Source: Faecalimonas sp. (GTDB lineage: Bacteria; Bacillota; Clostridia; Lachnospirales; Lachnospiraceae). Taken from it: 64,000 nucleotides of DNA. The position numbers and the translations under genes are program-made. Location of the stretch: assembly GCA_029264305.1 (NCBI GenBank), contig JARICA010000018.1:62001-126000 (forward strand), in the 5' to 3' direction. Shown here piece by piece: positions 53,461 to 63,131 of this stretch (the first letter of the stretch is position 1; each line of letters begins with the position of its first letter). Below the pieces are notes generated by a model. That model was given only the letters and a program-made list of their open reading frames with translations, had not been told where the DNA came from and searched no databases.

Positions 53461-54156
53461 CTATTTTAACTTTCTTTTATGCAATTCTAAAATCGCCTGA
53501 TAAGCAGCCTCCTGTTCTGCTGCTTTCTTTGTCCTACCTTTACCATTTCCATAAACTTCATTCCCAATAGAAACGGAAATAAAAAAAGATTTATTATGAT
53601 CTGGTCCCTCTTCTTTAAGAAGCGTATACTTGATAGATTCATTAAAATTTCCTTGCACAATCTCTTGCAAGATAGTCTTGCTATCAAAAAAGAGTTTTTT
53701 ATGTTCCAAATCATTTAAAATAAAACGGTGTATAAACTCTTTTGCACTAGCAAAACCACCATCTAAATAAATTGCTCCGATTAAGGCCTCTAGTCCATCT
53801 GAAGTAAGAGAATCCCTAAATCTTCCGCCAGTAGTTTCTTCTCCTTTTCCCAATAATAAATATGATCCCAAATCCAATTCCCGCGCACAAAATGCAAGAG
53901 ATGGTTCACAAACAATACTTGCTCTTGTTCTTGTCAACTCTCCTTCTGGCATCTTTGGATTCTCAAAAAATAAAAATTCACTTGATACAAGTTCTAACAC
54001 AGCATCTCCTAAAAACTCTAAACGCTCATTACATTCATTTTTTTCCATATGTTTTTCATTTGCATAAGAACTATGACGCATTGCTTGCTCAAGCAAATCA
54101 AATTGCTGAAATTTGTAACCAATCTTTGTTTCTAACTCTTTTAATTTTTGTTTCAT
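53461..54156 (-). CDS. rnc: ribonuclease III
   Basis: This 231-residue RNase III cleaves double-stranded RNA, including rRNA precursors. The catalytic signature NERLEFLGDAVLEL is at about 42-55 and the second acidic site at GLEALIGAIYLDGG. A double-strand-binding domain follows (about 160-229; GRTKKAAEQEAAYQAI). It is downstream of acpP and upstream of smc; a terminator hairpin after acpP suggests partial uncoupling. Confidence 0.97.
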   Translation of the reverse strand: MKQKLKELETKIGYKFQQFDLLEQAMRHSSYANEKHMEKNECNERLEFLGDAVLELVSSEFLFFENPKMPEGELTRTRASIVCEPSLAFCARELDLGSYLLLGKGEETTGGRFRDSLTSDGLEALIGAIYLDGGFASAKEFIHRFILNDLEHKKLFFDSKTILQEIVQGNFNESIKYTLLKEEGPDHNKSFFISVSIGNEVYGNGKGRTKKAAEQEAAYQAILELHKRKLK

Positions 54157-54176
54157 ATTTCTCCCTCATAAAATGA

Positions 54177-54196
54177 AAAAGCCCTAATGGGCTTTT
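54177..54196 (-). terminator. short terminator after acpP
   Basis: AAAAGCCC (54177-54184) and GGGCTTTT (54189-54196) pair around a 4-nt loop and are followed by T on the minus strand. It is likely a partial terminator between acpP and rnc. Confidence 0.75.
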
Positions 54197-54206
54197 CCGT
54201 TATTTT

Positions 54207-54437
54207 TTAGTTAATAGTATTTTTTATTTGTTCTACAGCATCTCCCACAGTAACAATTTTTTCTGCATCTTCATTTTCAATTTCAATATCAAACGCTTCT
54301 TCAATCCCCATAATGATTTGGAATATATCTAATGAATCCGCTCCTAAATCATCTACAAAAGTTGTATCCATTGTAATTTCCTCAGCCCCTACATTTAAAA
54401 CATCTTCAATAATTTCTTTGATCTTTTCAAATTCCAT
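54207..54437 (-). CDS. acpP: acyl carrier protein
   Basis: This 76-residue acidic protein carries growing fatty acids. The 4'-phosphopantetheine serine is Ser35 in LGADSLDIF. The length, charge and four-helix pattern are typical. AGAGAGG lies before the ATG, and plsX is 25 bp upstream, the usual partner for phospholipid synthesis. Confidence 0.98.
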   Translation of the reverse strand: MEFEKIKEIIEDVLNVGAEEITMDTTFVDDLGADSLDIFQIIMGIEEAFDIEIENEDAEKIVTVGDAVEQIKNTIN

Positions 54438-54462
54438 AATTAATCCTCTCTTTTCTTATATC

Positions 54463-55476
54463 TTATTCATCTTGCTTTTGAATGGTTTCCTTAATCTTAT
54501 CATTAATATGCTGTTCTTTAAATGTAACACATTGAATAATAGAATTCGCCACCTCTTTTGCAGTAGAATTTCCGTGTGTTTTTACAACTAATCCATTTAA
54601 CCCCAATAATGGTGCACCACCGTATTCACTTGCATCAAATTTCTTCAATGTTTCCTTTAAAGTTGGTTTCACCAGTAAAGCTCCTATTTTACTTCGAACA
54701 TTTGTAAGCAAGCCTTTTTTTATTTCGCTTATTAATGTGGATCCAACACCTTCAAATAATTTTAAAATAACATTTCCAACAAAAGCCTCACAGACAATAA
54801 CATCTGCTTCTCCATGAGGAATTTCTCTTGCCTCTATACTACCAATAAAATTAATATCCTCACACTCTTTCAATAGTGGGAATGTTTCTTTTACTAAAGC
54901 ATTGCCTTTTTCTTCCTCTGCTCCAATATTGACAATGGCTACTTTTGGATTCTCGATACCAATGACATTCTTCATGTAAATTGAACCCATCTTGGCAAAC
55001 TGAACAAGATGCGATGGTCTAGCATCTACATTTGCTCCACAATCAATTAATAGCGAAACTCCCTTTTGTGTCGGAATCAATGGTGCTAATGGTGGTCTCT
55101 CAACACCTTTAATACGACCTACAAGAACCTGTCCACCTACAAGAATTGCTCCTGAACTTCCTGCTGAAACAAAAGCATCTGCTTGTCCAGTCTTTACCAT
55201 ATTCATTGCTACCACAATAGAAGAATCTTTCTTTCTGCGAATTGCCATTACTGGTGGTTCTGCTGTTTCTATAATCTCCGTTGCATTTACAATAGAAATT
55301 TGTTCTTTGGGATATTCATGTTTATTTAGTTCTTCTTCTATAAGTTTTTCTTTTCCAACAAGGAAAACATGAATATCTTGTCTTTTGGTTATAACATCTA
55401 ATGCTCCTTGAATAATTGCTTTCGGTGCATTGTCACCACCCATAGCATCTAACGCTACTTTTGTAATTTCAGACAT
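54463..55476 (-). CDS. plsX: phosphate acyltransferase PlsX
   Basis: This 337-residue enzyme makes acyl-phosphate from acyl-ACP, feeding PlsY in phospholipid synthesis. It begins with VALDAMGGDNAPKAIIQGA, a family signature, and has SAGSSGAILVGG and the GLNGLVVKTHGNSTAKEV motif near the C-terminus. The start follows TAGGAGGT. rpmF is upstream and acpP downstream, as in many Firmicutes. Confidence 0.97.
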   Translation of the reverse strand: MSEITKVALDAMGGDNAPKAIIQGALDVITKRQDIHVFLVGKEKLIEEELNKHEYPKEQISIVNATEIIETAEPPVMAIRRKKDSSIVVAMNMVKTGQADAFVSAGSSGAILVGGQVLVGRIKGVERPPLAPLIPTQKGVSLLIDCGANVDARPSHLVQFAKMGSIYMKNVIGIENPKVAIVNIGAEEEKGNALVKETFPLLKECEDINFIGSIEAREIPHGEADVIVCEAFVGNVILKLFEGVGSTLISEIKKGLLTNVRSKIGALLVKPTLKETLKKFDASEYGGAPLLGLNGLVVKTHGNSTAKEVANSIIQCVTFKEQHINDKIKETIQKQDE

Positions 55477-55553
55477 GATTCTACCTCCTAATTGCTAATG
55501 CTAATTTTACTAAACATTACCTTAAAAAGCAATACCTAATTTCAATACAGAAA

Positions 55554-55584
55554 AAGCGTGAGTTCACATTATAAACTCACGCTT
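55554..55584 (-). terminator. terminator between rpmF and plsX
   Basis: An 11-bp perfect inverted repeat pairs 55554-55564 with 55574-55584 (AAGCGTGAGTT against AACTCACGCTT); T5 follows on the minus strand. Some read-through to plsX is likely. Confidence 0.85.
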
Positions 55585-55602
55585 CTTAGGTATAAACACC
55601 TA

Positions 55603-55782
55603 TTAGTCAACTGAAATAATTTCTTTTTTGTTGTATGAGCCACAAGCTTTACATACGCGATGAGGCATCATTAATTCTCCACATTTGCTACATTTAACTA
55701 AATTTGGAGCACTCATTTTCCAGTTCGCTCTTCTTTTGTCTCTTCTTGCTTTAGAAGATTTATTTTTTGGACAAATTGACAT
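55603..55782 (-). CDS. rpmF: 50S ribosomal protein L32
   Basis: This 59-residue L32 has the zinc ribbon intact: Cys31, Cys34, Cys44 and Cys47 (CSKCGELMMPHRVCKACG). It starts MSICPKNKSSKARRDKRRA, the usual basic N-terminus. The ATG follows AAGGAGGTG and lies three bases after the yceD stop, so the two are co-transcribed. This is the zinc-binding form of L32. Confidence 0.96.
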   Translation of the reverse strand: MSICPKNKSSKARRDKRRANWKMSAPNLVKCSKCGELMMPHRVCKACGSYNKKEIISVD

Positions 55783-55785
55783 AGA

Positions 55786-56304
55786 TTACACCTCCTTAAA
55801 ATTCTTAAACACATCGCGGATAACTGACATTCTAGGGTCAAGACTCGTATCTTCACAGTCACAAGTTCCCTCATTTAGATTTTGACCACATACGTTGCAA
55901 ATGCCTTTACAGTCATCGCTGCATAGAATTTTCATCGGCCATCCTATCAAAATCTCATTGTAGAGTAATTTGTCTACGTCTAAATGATATCCGTCAATAT
56001 AATTCTTTTCATCTGATTCGTTTTCCTGTTCATCATTTAAATTGACAATTTTCTCAAAATCTAATCCAAACTCAGTTGGAACTTCTTCGAGACAACGGTC
56101 GCAAGGAATCTTAATAGTAATTTCTGTATTCCCTTTAATTAAAAGTTCTCTTCCTTTGATATATTTTATCATAATATGAAGAGCTTCCTTTTTTACAATA
56201 GGGAAACTACCCAATTCACTTTTAAATTCTTCCATTTCAATCAAACAATCTTGTTCAATCGTCTTATGATGTTCAGTTAAAACACCTGATAGGTTAATTA
56301 ACAT
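55786..56304 (-). CDS. yceD: DUF177/YceD-family protein
   Basis: This 172-residue protein of the YceD (DUF177) family is nearly always next to rpmF and is implicated in 23S rRNA accumulation or ribosome assembly. The Cys pairs (CDRCLEE; CSDDCKGICNVCGQNLNEGTCDC, about 128-150) suggest zinc binding. ATG 56304 follows AGGAG with seven bases spacing; the 56322 ATG lies before this RBS. It is the first gene of the yceD-rpmF-plsX-acpP unit. Confidence 0.9.
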   Translation of the reverse strand: MLINLSGVLTEHHKTIEQDCLIEMEEFKSELGSFPIVKKEALHIMIKYIKGRELLIKGNTEITIKIPCDRCLEEVPTEFGLDFEKIVNLNDEQENESDEKNYIDGYHLDVDKLLYNEILIGWPMKILCSDDCKGICNVCGQNLNEGTCDCEDTSLDPRMSVIRDVFKNFKEV

Positions 56305-56331
56305 TGTGTTACTCCTATTCATACCTAAACT

Positions 56332-56359
56332 ATTATATCATGTAAAACAGATTTGTCAA
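56332..56359 (-). promoter_or_regulatory. strong promoter of the yceD-rpmF-plsX-acpP unit
   Basis: On the minus strand, TTGACA (56354-56359) and TATAAT (56332-56337) are spaced by 16 bp. TG one base upstream of the -10 makes it also an extended -10. Confidence 0.9.
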
Positions 56360-56380
56360 TTCATTATTTAAAATTTTTTA

Positions 56381-57571
56381 CTAAATTAACGCAACTGTCT
56401 CACGAGCAATTGCAAGTTCTTCATTTGTAGGTACAACTAGCACTTTTACTTTTGAATCCGGTGTAGAAATCACAACTTCTTCTCCACCTTTTGCATTTGC
56501 TTCTGTATCGACATCAATACCTAAATATCCAAGATATTCACATACTTTTGCTCGAACAATAGATACGTTTTCACCAATTCCTGCTGTAAATGCAATTGCA
56601 TCCACTCCATTCATAGCAGCTGTATAACTTCCAACATATTTTGCTACACGATAGCAGAATACATCAAGTGCAATTTGTGCAGGTTTATTTCCATTTGCTG
56701 CTCCAGCCGTTAAATCACGGAAATCACTTGATAAATTGTCAGATAAACCAAACACACCTGATTTCTTGTTTAACACATTCATTAATCCTGCAATATCTAA
56801 ATTTTCTTTTTTGGCAAGGAATTCAAGAATGGCTGGATCAATATCTCCTGAACGTGTCCCCATCACTAATCCTTCAAGAGGAGTAAGACCCATAGATGTA
56901 TCTACTGATTTTCCATTTTTAACAGCACATACACTTGCACCATTTCCTAAGTGACATACAATCGTTTTTAGTTCTTCATATGGTTTTTCTAATAATTCTG
57001 CCACTCTCTTAGAAACAAAGCTATGACTTGTACCATGGAAACCATAACGTCTAATTTTATATTTCTCATAATATTCATATGGAAGTCCATACATATAAGC
57101 CGATTCAGGCATTGTTTGATGGAATGCTGTATCAAATACGGCAACCATAGGAGTATTTGGCATTAATTTTGCACAAGCATTAATACCAATTAAATTTGCT
57201 GGATTATGCAGCGGAGCTAAATCGTTACATTCTGCTATTGCAGAGATAACTTCATCTGTAATCACTACAGAATTTGCAAATTTTTCTCCTCCATGCACAA
57301 CACGATGTCCTACCGCATTGATTTCTTCTAAACTTTTCACAACTCCTCTGTCAGCATCTGTAAGGGCATCAATAACAAATTGAATTGCCTCTGTATGTGT
57401 TGGCATAGATTTTTCTGTTGTTACTTTCTCTTTTCCTGCTGGTTGGTATGTAAGACTTCCGTCAATACCAATTCTCTCGCAAAGCCCTTTCGCAAGCACA
57501 TCTTCTGTTTCAGAATTAATTAACTGAAATTTCAATGACGAACTACCGCAATTAATAACTAATACATTCAT
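56381..57571 (-). CDS. ackA: acetate kinase
   Basis: This 396-residue enzyme makes ATP and acetate from acetyl-phosphate. It has [13 protein letters not shown] (5-17), the FHGTSH motif and [23 protein letters not shown] 57571 follows GGAGG with eight bases spacing; the ATG at 57586 is part of the RBS region. It forms the final step of the acetate pathway with pta, 54 bp upstream. Confidence 0.97.
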   Translation of the reverse strand: MNVLVINCGSSSLKFQLINSETEDVLAKGLCERIGIDGSLTYQPAGKEKVTTEKSMPTHTEAIQFVIDALTDADRGVVKSLEEINAVGHRVVHGGEKFANSVVITDEVISAIAECNDLAPLHNPANLIGINACAKLMPNTPMVAVFDTAFHQTMPESAYMYGLPYEYYEKYKIRRYGFHGTSHSFVSKRVAELLEKPYEELKTIVCHLGNGASVCAVKNGKSVDTSMGLTPLEGLVMGTRSGDIDPAILEFLAKKENLDIAGLMNVLNKKSGVFGLSDNLSSDFRDLTAGAANGNKPAQIALDVFCYRVAKYVGSYTAAMNGVDAIAFTAGIGENVSIVRAKVCEYLGYLGIDVDTEANAKGGEEVVISTPDSKVKVLVVPTNEELAIARETVALI

Positions 57572-57625
57572 TTTCTTTTCCTCCATCCTATTTTATATCA
57601 TAACCATTCCTATCAGATGATCAGA

Positions 57626-58621
57626 TTATTCAGCCTGAGCTTGAACTGCTGTAATAGCAATTACTCCTTCGATATCTTTTGCACTACATCCACGAGACAA
57701 ATCATTAACAGGTTTTGCGATTCCCTGAGTTAATGGTCCGTATGCTTCTGCTTTTGCTAATCTTTGTACAAGTTTATATCCGATATTTCCCGCATCTAGG
57801 TCAGGGAAAATAAGAACGTTTGCATGACCTGCAACAGCACTTCCTGGGGCTTTTGATTCTCCAATTTCAGGAACAATCGCAGCATCCAACTGTAATTCTC
57901 CATCTAACATTAAGTCAGGTGCAAGTTCTTTTGCAATACGTGTTGCTTCTACTACTTTATCAACATCAGCGTGTTTAGCACTACCTTTTGTAGAGTGAGA
58001 AAGCATTGCTACTTTTGGTTCTTCCCCTACAAGTAATTCAAATGATTCTGCTGATGAAAGTGCAATTGCAGCCAATTTTTCTGGGTCAGGATTTTGTTCA
58101 AGTCCTGAATCACCAAAAATAAATGTTCCATTTGCTCCCATTTCACAATCAGGCACAACCATAACAAAAAATGCTGAAACCAATTTTGTCCCAGGTTTTG
58201 TTTTCAAAATTTGTAAACATGGTCTCAATGTATCTGCTGTAGAGTGGCATGCTCCAGATACCATTCCATCCGCATCACCCATTTTTACCATCATAACTCC
58301 ATAATATAAATAATTATTTAAAAGAAGTTCTTTTGCTTGTTCTTCAGTCATACCTTTTGCTTGACGAAGTTCTACTAATTTTTCGATATAAGAAGCTGTT
58401 TTTTCATCTGTTGCAGGATCTACAATAGTTGCTCCACTAACATCAAATCCTGCACCATTTTTTTCAATTTCTTCTTTGCTTCCAACCAACACCAAATTCG
58501 CAGTACCTTCTTTTAATACTGCTTCAGCTGCTTCGTATGTTCTGATATCTTCCGTTTCAGGAAGTACAATTGTTTTCTTATTGGCTTTCGCCTTTGCTTT
58601 AATTTCGTCAATAAATCCCAT
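57626..58621 (-). CDS. pta: phosphate acetyltransferase
   Basis: This 331-residue, short-form (class I) Pta makes acetyl-phosphate from acetyl-CoA. It starts MGFIDEIKAKAKANKKTIVLPE and carries DGMVSGACHSTADTLRP and GAVAGHANVLIFPDLDAGNIGYKLVQRL near the C-terminus. It is co-directional with ackA. A promoter with 17-bp spacing lies in the 100-bp gap to mgtE. Confidence 0.97.
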   Translation of the reverse strand: MGFIDEIKAKAKANKKTIVLPETEDIRTYEAAEAVLKEGTANLVLVGSKEEIEKNGAGFDVSGATIVDPATDEKTASYIEKLVELRQAKGMTEEQAKELLLNNYLYYGVMMVKMGDADGMVSGACHSTADTLRPCLQILKTKPGTKLVSAFFVMVVPDCEMGANGTFIFGDSGLEQNPDPEKLAAIALSSAESFELLVGEEPKVAMLSHSTKGSAKHADVDKVVEATRIAKELAPDLMLDGELQLDAAIVPEIGESKAPGSAVAGHANVLIFPDLDAGNIGYKLVQRLAKAEAYGPLTQGIAKPVNDLSRGCSAKDIEGVIAITAVQAQAE

Positions 58622-58658
58622 GATTTAAAGCCCCTTTCATTTGTTCTCATATATCTTT

Positions 58659-58687
58659 ATTATAACGCAAACGTTTTTTGTATACAA
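58659..58687 (-). promoter_or_regulatory. promoter of pta-ackA
   Basis: On the minus strand, TTGTAT (58682-58687) and TATAAT (58659-58664) are spaced by 17 bp. The spacer contains AAACGTTT, a short palindrome recalling a catabolite-responsive element, but the match is too partial to call. Confidence 0.7.
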
Positions 58688-58721
58688 GGTGTATAATGTC
58701 TATTTTCACGTACAATGCTAT

Positions 58722-60053
58722 TTAAATTCCAAAAATTTTCGTTACAATTGTAAAATATACTAAAATTGTTCCTGTATCTACCAAAGTAGTAATCAATGGG
58801 GCTGCCATAATGGCTGGGTCCAATCCACATTTTTTTGCTATAAGTGGAAGCATACATCCAATTGTTTTTGCAAGCAAAACCGTACACATTAACGTAATCC
58901 CAACTGCAAAAGCAAGTAATAGATTTTGGTACATCAAAACAATTCGGATTCCATTTACTACAGCTAATAAAAACCCTACGATGCAGGCGATTCGTATTTC
59001 TTTAAATACAACTTTAAAAATGTCTTTAAATTCTATTTCATCCACAGCAAGCCCACGAATAATTAGAGTCGAACTCTGAGAGCCACAATTACCACCAGTT
59101 CCAGTTAACATCGGAACAAACGTATTTAAAACAGGCATTACCGCTAAAGCACCTTCAAAATGTCCTAAAATCAACCCTGTAACAGTTGCAGATAACATCA
59201 AAAATAACAGCCATGGAAATCTGTTTTTTGCATGTTGCCATACAGATGTTTCAAAATACGGTTCTTCATTCGGCGCAATACCTGCCATCATACTCATATC
59301 TTCTGTTGTTTCTTCTTGCAACACAGACATAGCATCGTCTACTGTTACAATTCCAACCATACACATTTCATAATCTACAACCGGAATCGCAATCAATCCA
59401 TATTTGTTAATCATAGAAACAACTTCTTCTTGATCGTCATGTGTATTAACATAAAGCATATTCGTTTCCATAATCTCTTCTATCAAACGATTTTCTCCAG
59501 TTGTTAACAAATCTTTTACATCCACAACTCCTATTAATTTTCGTTTTTCTGTAACATAACAAGTATAAATAGTTTCTTTATTAATTCCAACTTGGCGAAT
59601 TTTTAAAATCGCATCAGCAACCGTCATTTCCTTTCTAAGTCCGATGTATTCTACATTCATAATGCTTCCAGCACTATCTTCCGGATATTGAAGAAGTATG
59701 TTAATCTGTTTTCTTGTCTCTTCATCTGTAGCCATAAGCAATCTATCTACGACATTTGCAGGCATTTCTTCCAAAACATCAACCATATCATCAAGATACA
59801 TTTCTTCCATAAATTCTTCGATTTCGGCATCCGTCAATCCATTTACTAAATCTTCCTGCATTTCACTACTCATGTATGTGAATGTTTCGGCAGCATCTTC
59901 TTTTGTCAAAAGACGAAATACAATAATTCTTTGTTTTTCACTAAACTCTTCTAGGATTTGTGCAATATCGACGGGATATAAATTTTCTAATTCTATCTTA
60001 AGTTCTTTATACTTTCTTTCGTCTAACAATTCTTGCATCTGTTCTTCCGTCAT
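58722..60053 (-). CDS. mgtE: MgtE-type magnesium transporter
   Basis: This 443-residue Mg2+ channel has a helical N domain (1-125; EELLDERKYKELKIELENLYPVDIA-like start), a CBS pair (about 130-250; VTVDDAMSVLQEE end) that senses cytoplasmic Mg, a plug helix and five membrane segments (about 280-443; VPMLTGTGGNCGSQSSTLIIRGLA with the conserved pore motif). No M-box riboswitch fits the short gap upstream. Divergent from tmcAL. Confidence 0.95.
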   Translation of the reverse strand: MTEEQMQELLDERKYKELKIELENLYPVDIAQILEEFSEKQRIIVFRLLTKEDAAETFTYMSSEMQEDLVNGLTDAEIEEFMEEMYLDDMVDVLEEMPANVVDRLLMATDEETRKQINILLQYPEDSAGSIMNVEYIGLRKEMTVADAILKIRQVGINKETIYTCYVTEKRKLIGVVDVKDLLTTGENRLIEEIMETNMLYVNTHDDQEEVVSMINKYGLIAIPVVDYEMCMVGIVTVDDAMSVLQEETTEDMSMMAGIAPNEEPYFETSVWQHAKNRFPWLLFLMLSATVTGLILGHFEGALAVMPVLNTFVPMLTGTGGNCGSQSSTLIIRGLAVDEIEFKDIFKVVFKEIRIACIVGFLLAVVNGIRIVLMYQNLLLAFAVGITLMCTVLLAKTIGCMLPLIAKKCGLDPAIMAAPLITTLVDTGTILVYFTIVTKIFGI

Positions 60054-60090
60054 ATGCCTCTCCTTCCTCTCACAAAGTGAATCTTTTTAT

Positions 60091-60099
60091 ATTATAACA
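60091..60099 (-). promoter_or_regulatory. extended -10 promoter of mgtE
   Basis: On the minus strand TGTTATAAT forms an extended -10 (TATAAT at 60091-60096), about 38 bp before the mgtE start. A second candidate, TTGACA with TAGAAT 18 bp on, lies farther upstream. Confidence 0.5.
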
Positions 60100-60149
60100 C
60101 GCAATTAATCATTTTAATTCTATACTGTAATACTATTTGTTGTCAATAA

Positions 60150-60179
60150 TTGCTTTTGTACTCTTCTTTATTGTATAAT
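60150..60179 (+). promoter_or_regulatory. promoter of tmcAL
   Basis: TTGCTT (60150-60155) and TATAAT (60174-60179) are spaced by 18 bp, ending 27 bp before the start codon. Confidence 0.6.
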
Positions 60180-60206
60180 ACATCCTATAAAAAAGGAGGA
60201 AGATTT

Positions 60207-61424
60207 ATGAAAATAGTAGGTTTAATTACAGAATATAATCCGTTTCACAATGGACATAAACATCATTTAAATGAGGCGTTGCGTCAGACAGGTGCCGATT
60301 ATGCCATTGTTATAATGAGTGGAGATTTTGTACAACGAGGAACTCCTGCAATTCTCCCGAAACATTTGAGAACTCAAATTGCATTGGAGGCTGGTGCTGC
60401 TATTGTCATTGAACTTCCTATCTTATACGCAACAGGAAGCGCTGAACTTTTTGCAATGGGTGCCGTTTCACTATTGCATTCTTTAAATTGCATTGATTAT
60501 ATTTGCTTTGGTTCGGAATCTGGAGATATGAACGCTTTAAAAAAAATTGCTCATATTCTTAATGACGAACCAATCGAATATAAAGCTGCTTTGCAAAAGC
60601 ATTTGAAATCTGGTAATTCTTTCCCACTTGCTCGCCAAAAAGCTTTTAGTGAAATTACTGAAGATAACACGCTTTTTTCTATTTTAAAATCGCCAAATAA
60701 CATTTTAGCCATCGAATATTTAAAAGCACTATACCGTTTGAATAGCACTATAATTCCTATAACTATTAAAAGAGAGCAATCTCATTACCATGATACCGAT
60801 TTAAAACCACTATACAGTTCAGCCACAGCCATAAGAAATCTTTTTTCTACAACAAGGACAAATTTTTCTCTTATAGAAGATACATTAAAACAGCAAATAC
60901 CACCTAATGCAATTCCTCTTCTTAAGAGCACCTTTCAAAAAAGATATCCAATCTATACAAATGACTTTTCTTTATTATTAAAATATAAACTTTTAACCGA
61001 AACAAAAGAAACACTACTTTCTTATATGGATATAAATGAGACATTGGCAAATCGTATATATAAAAACAGAAACCATTTTTTATCTTTTGAACAATTCTGT
61101 GAAAAAATAAAAACGAAAGATTTAACACATACACGCGTAAGTCGTGCTTTGCTTCATATTTTATTACAAATAAAAAAAACAAATGAATTCACTCCTACTT
61201 ATGCTCATATTTTAGGCTTTCGTCAAGACAGTACCTCGATATTGTCTCTTCTAAAGCAAAAAAGTAATGTCCCACTAATTACAAAACTGTCTTCTATTCC
61301 ATTAGAAGAAAATTTGTTTTTACAACAAGACATTTTTGCCTCTGATTTATATGAATCTGTTGTCGCAGATAAATTTCAAGTACCTTTCATCAACGAACAC
61401 AAAAAGGAGATTATACGTTATTAA
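60207..61424 (+). CDS. tmcAL: tRNA(Met) cytidine acetate ligase
   Basis: This 405-residue YlbM-type enzyme activates acetate with ATP and acetylates cytidine 34 of elongator tRNA-Met. The nucleotidyltransferase motif is GLITEYNPFHNGHKHHL (4-20, with HxGH), and SGDFVQRGTPAI is the second conserved site. The start is ATG 60207, preceded by AAGGAGGAAG; the frame from 60150 lacks support. The acetate it needs could come from AckA-Pta nearby. Its stop is inside the terminator stem. Confidence 0.93.
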   Translation: MKIVGLITEYNPFHNGHKHHLNEALRQTGADYAIVIMSGDFVQRGTPAILPKHLRTQIALEAGAAIVIELPILYATGSAELFAMGAVSLLHSLNCIDYICFGSESGDMNALKKIAHILNDEPIEYKAALQKHLKSGNSFPLARQKAFSEITEDNTLFSILKSPNNILAIEYLKALYRLNSTIIPITIKREQSHYHDTDLKPLYSSATAIRNLFSTTRTNFSLIEDTLKQQIPPNAIPLLKSTFQKRYPIYTNDFSLLLKYKLLTETKETLLSYMDINETLANRIYKNRNHFLSFEQFCEKIKTKDLTHTRVSRALLHILLQIKKTNEFTPTYAHILGFRQDSTSILSLLKQKSNVPLITKLSSIPLEENLFLQQDIFASDLYESVVADKFQVPFINEHKKEIIRY

Positions 61425-61443
61425 AGCGTATAATCTCCTTTTT
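61401..61443. terminator. bidirectional terminator between tmcAL and degV
   Basis: A 17-bp perfect inverted repeat pairs 61401-61417 with 61427-61443 (GGAGATTATACG against CGTATAATCTCC), with A5 and T5 ends. It includes the tmcAL stop codon and serves both convergent genes. Confidence 0.92.
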
Positions 61444-61452
61444 CTAATTCAA

Positions 61453-62307
61453 TCATCTCATTTTCTTTGTACAAGTCACTGCCAATGCTCCTGGTCCTAT
61501 ATGGCAAGCAACACTTAATGAAAGTGGCTTCATTTCCACTTCAGCATTTGGAAATCTGTTTTCAATTTCTACTTTCCACTGTTCAGCTTCTTCTTTTGAA
61601 GATGTATACGCTCCTTGGATATATACTTCGTCCCCAGAAAATCTTTCTTTCCAATCTTTTTCGATGGCTTCTAACATTGTCTTTTTCGCTTGTTTCCAAC
61701 CTCTTACTTTTGCAAATGCATCTAATTTTCCACCTTGAATTTGCAATACAGGTTTCAAATTCAATACGGTTCCAATTGCCATTGCAGCAGGTGTAATTCT
61801 CCCACCTTTTTTTAAATACTTTAAGGTATCTACTGTTATATAAATACTCGATTCTTTTTTTTCTTTTTCAAGTATTTCTTTGATTTCTTTTGCATTTTTT
61901 CCTTGTTCAGCTAATTTTATTGCATCTTCCACAGACTTAGATTGAGTAACAGAAATACGTTGATTATCAATAACTTGTACTTTATCCTCATAATCTCTAG
62001 CAAGTGCAGTTGCCGTTTCGCACGAACTACTCAACCCACTCGACATCGGAATATAAACGATTTCATTATATTCTTTTAATAACTCATCCCATAAATCCAG
62101 GACATCTGCAGGTGAAGGTTGCGAAGTAGAAATATCCGCATCATTTGTTAATTTATCATAAAATTCTTCTTGAGTTAATGTAATATCTTCAAAATATAAT
62201 TTTTCATTTATGTAAAAAGGCATTGGTAACACATAAATTCCCAGCTTTTTTGCACATTCTTGTGTAATTCCACTGTTACTGTCTGTCACAATCGCTGTTT
62301 TTCCCAT
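61453..62307 (-). CDS. DegV-family fatty-acid-binding protein
   Basis: This 284-residue DegV/FakB-type protein binds a fatty acid. It opens AIVTDSNSGITQECAKKLGIYVLP, with SQPSPADVLDLWDELL and the SSGLSSSCETA motif (about 90-100) that holds the carboxyl group. FakB proteins present fatty acids to FakA for phosphorylation; no fakA is in the window, so activity as FakB is inferred. A 19-bp gap follows walJ. Confidence 0.93.
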   Translation of the reverse strand: MGKTAIVTDSNSGITQECAKKLGIYVLPMPFYINEKLYFEDITLTQEEFYDKLTNDADISTSQPSPADVLDLWDELLKEYNEIVYIPMSSGLSSSCETATALARDYEDKVQVIDNQRISVTQSKSVEDAIKLAEQGKNAKEIKEILEKEKKESSIYITVDTLKYLKKGGRITPAAMAIGTVLNLKPVLQIQGGKLDAFAKVRGWKQAKKTMLEAIEKDWKERFSGDEVYIQGAYTSSKEEAEQWKVEIENRFPNAEVEMKPLSLSVACHIGPGALAVTCTKKMR

Positions 62308-62326
62308 ATTCCATTCTCCGTTCTGT

Positions 62327-63127
62327 TTATTTTACTATTATCATTTCTGATACACTATCTCTTTTGGCCACAATAATATTCACATCATCGCCGTTATACT
62401 TATTATTTCCAAGTGTCACTTCCAATTTTACCGTTTCATAGGCAAGACTTTCATAGTTATTCTCTTTACTTAAATGTCCAAGCATAACACATTGCAAATC
62501 ATCATGTAGTATATCACAAAGGAGGCGTCCTGACAATTCATTTGACAAATGCCCTTGTTCCCCTAAAACTCTTCTCTTCAATGAATATGGATAAGGTCCT
62601 ACTTCAACCATATGAATATCATGATTTGCTTCTAAAACAAGAGCATTCACACCTTTCAAGCACTCCACAATATAATTATCATAGATTCCTAAATCCGTTG
62701 CTATAGCAATAGATTTTTTGTCTTTCTCAATACGATACCCCGTTGGTTCTATTGCATCATGCGAAATAGCAAAGGGCTTTATCTTTAATTCTCCTAAAGC
62801 AAAGGTTTTATCCGATTGTATTTCGTGAAACAGACCCACAGGCATTTTCCCCAAACTTTTATAATTCTCTATACCTAATATCGTTCCCTTTGTTGCATAA
62901 ATTGGTATTTCATATTTTCTACTAAGTACTCCTAACCCTTGAATATGATCTGAATGTTCATGGGTAATTAAAATACCATCTAATTTTTCTCCTGGAATTC
63001 CTATTTTTTCTAGACCTTCTTCAATCTTTTTTTTGCTTATCCCTGCATCAATAAGTATATTCGTATGCTCGCTTCCTACATATATACAATTGCCACTACT
63101 TCCACTAGCAATACTACACAATTTCAT
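62327..63127 (-). CDS. walJ: MBL-fold metallo-hydrolase, WalJ/YycJ type
   Basis: This 266-residue metallo-beta-lactamase-fold protein has the metal motif ITHEHSDHIQGL (HxHxDH, about 57-68) and a following NHDIHMV region. It resembles YycJ/WalJ, which is linked to the cell wall-sensing WalRK system, though WalRK is absent from the window. ATG 63127 is preferred because GGGAG lies 8 bases before it; the longer frame to 63142 would overlap coaE. Confidence 0.87.
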   Translation of the reverse strand: MKLCSIASGSSGNCIYVGSEHTNILIDAGISKKKIEEGLEKIGIPGEKLDGILITHEHSDHIQGLGVLSRKYEIPIYATKGTILGIENYKSLGKMPVGLFHEIQSDKTFALGELKIKPFAISHDAIEPTGYRIEKDKKSIAIATDLGIYDNYIVECLKGVNALVLEANHDIHMVEVGPYPYSLKRRVLGEQGHLSNELSGRLLCDILHDDLQCVMLGHLSKENNYESLAYETVKLEVTLGNNKYNGDDVNIIVAKRDSVSEMIIVK

Positions 63128-63131
63128 ATTT

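Noticed and set aside
58665-58690. Catabolite-responsive element before pta
   Set aside because: The AAACGTTT core recalls a cre, but the flanks do not fit the consensus well enough.
60054-60206. M-box riboswitch before mgtE
   Set aside because: The gap to the divergent gene is about 150 bp and the candidate leader is under 50 nt, too short for an M-box.
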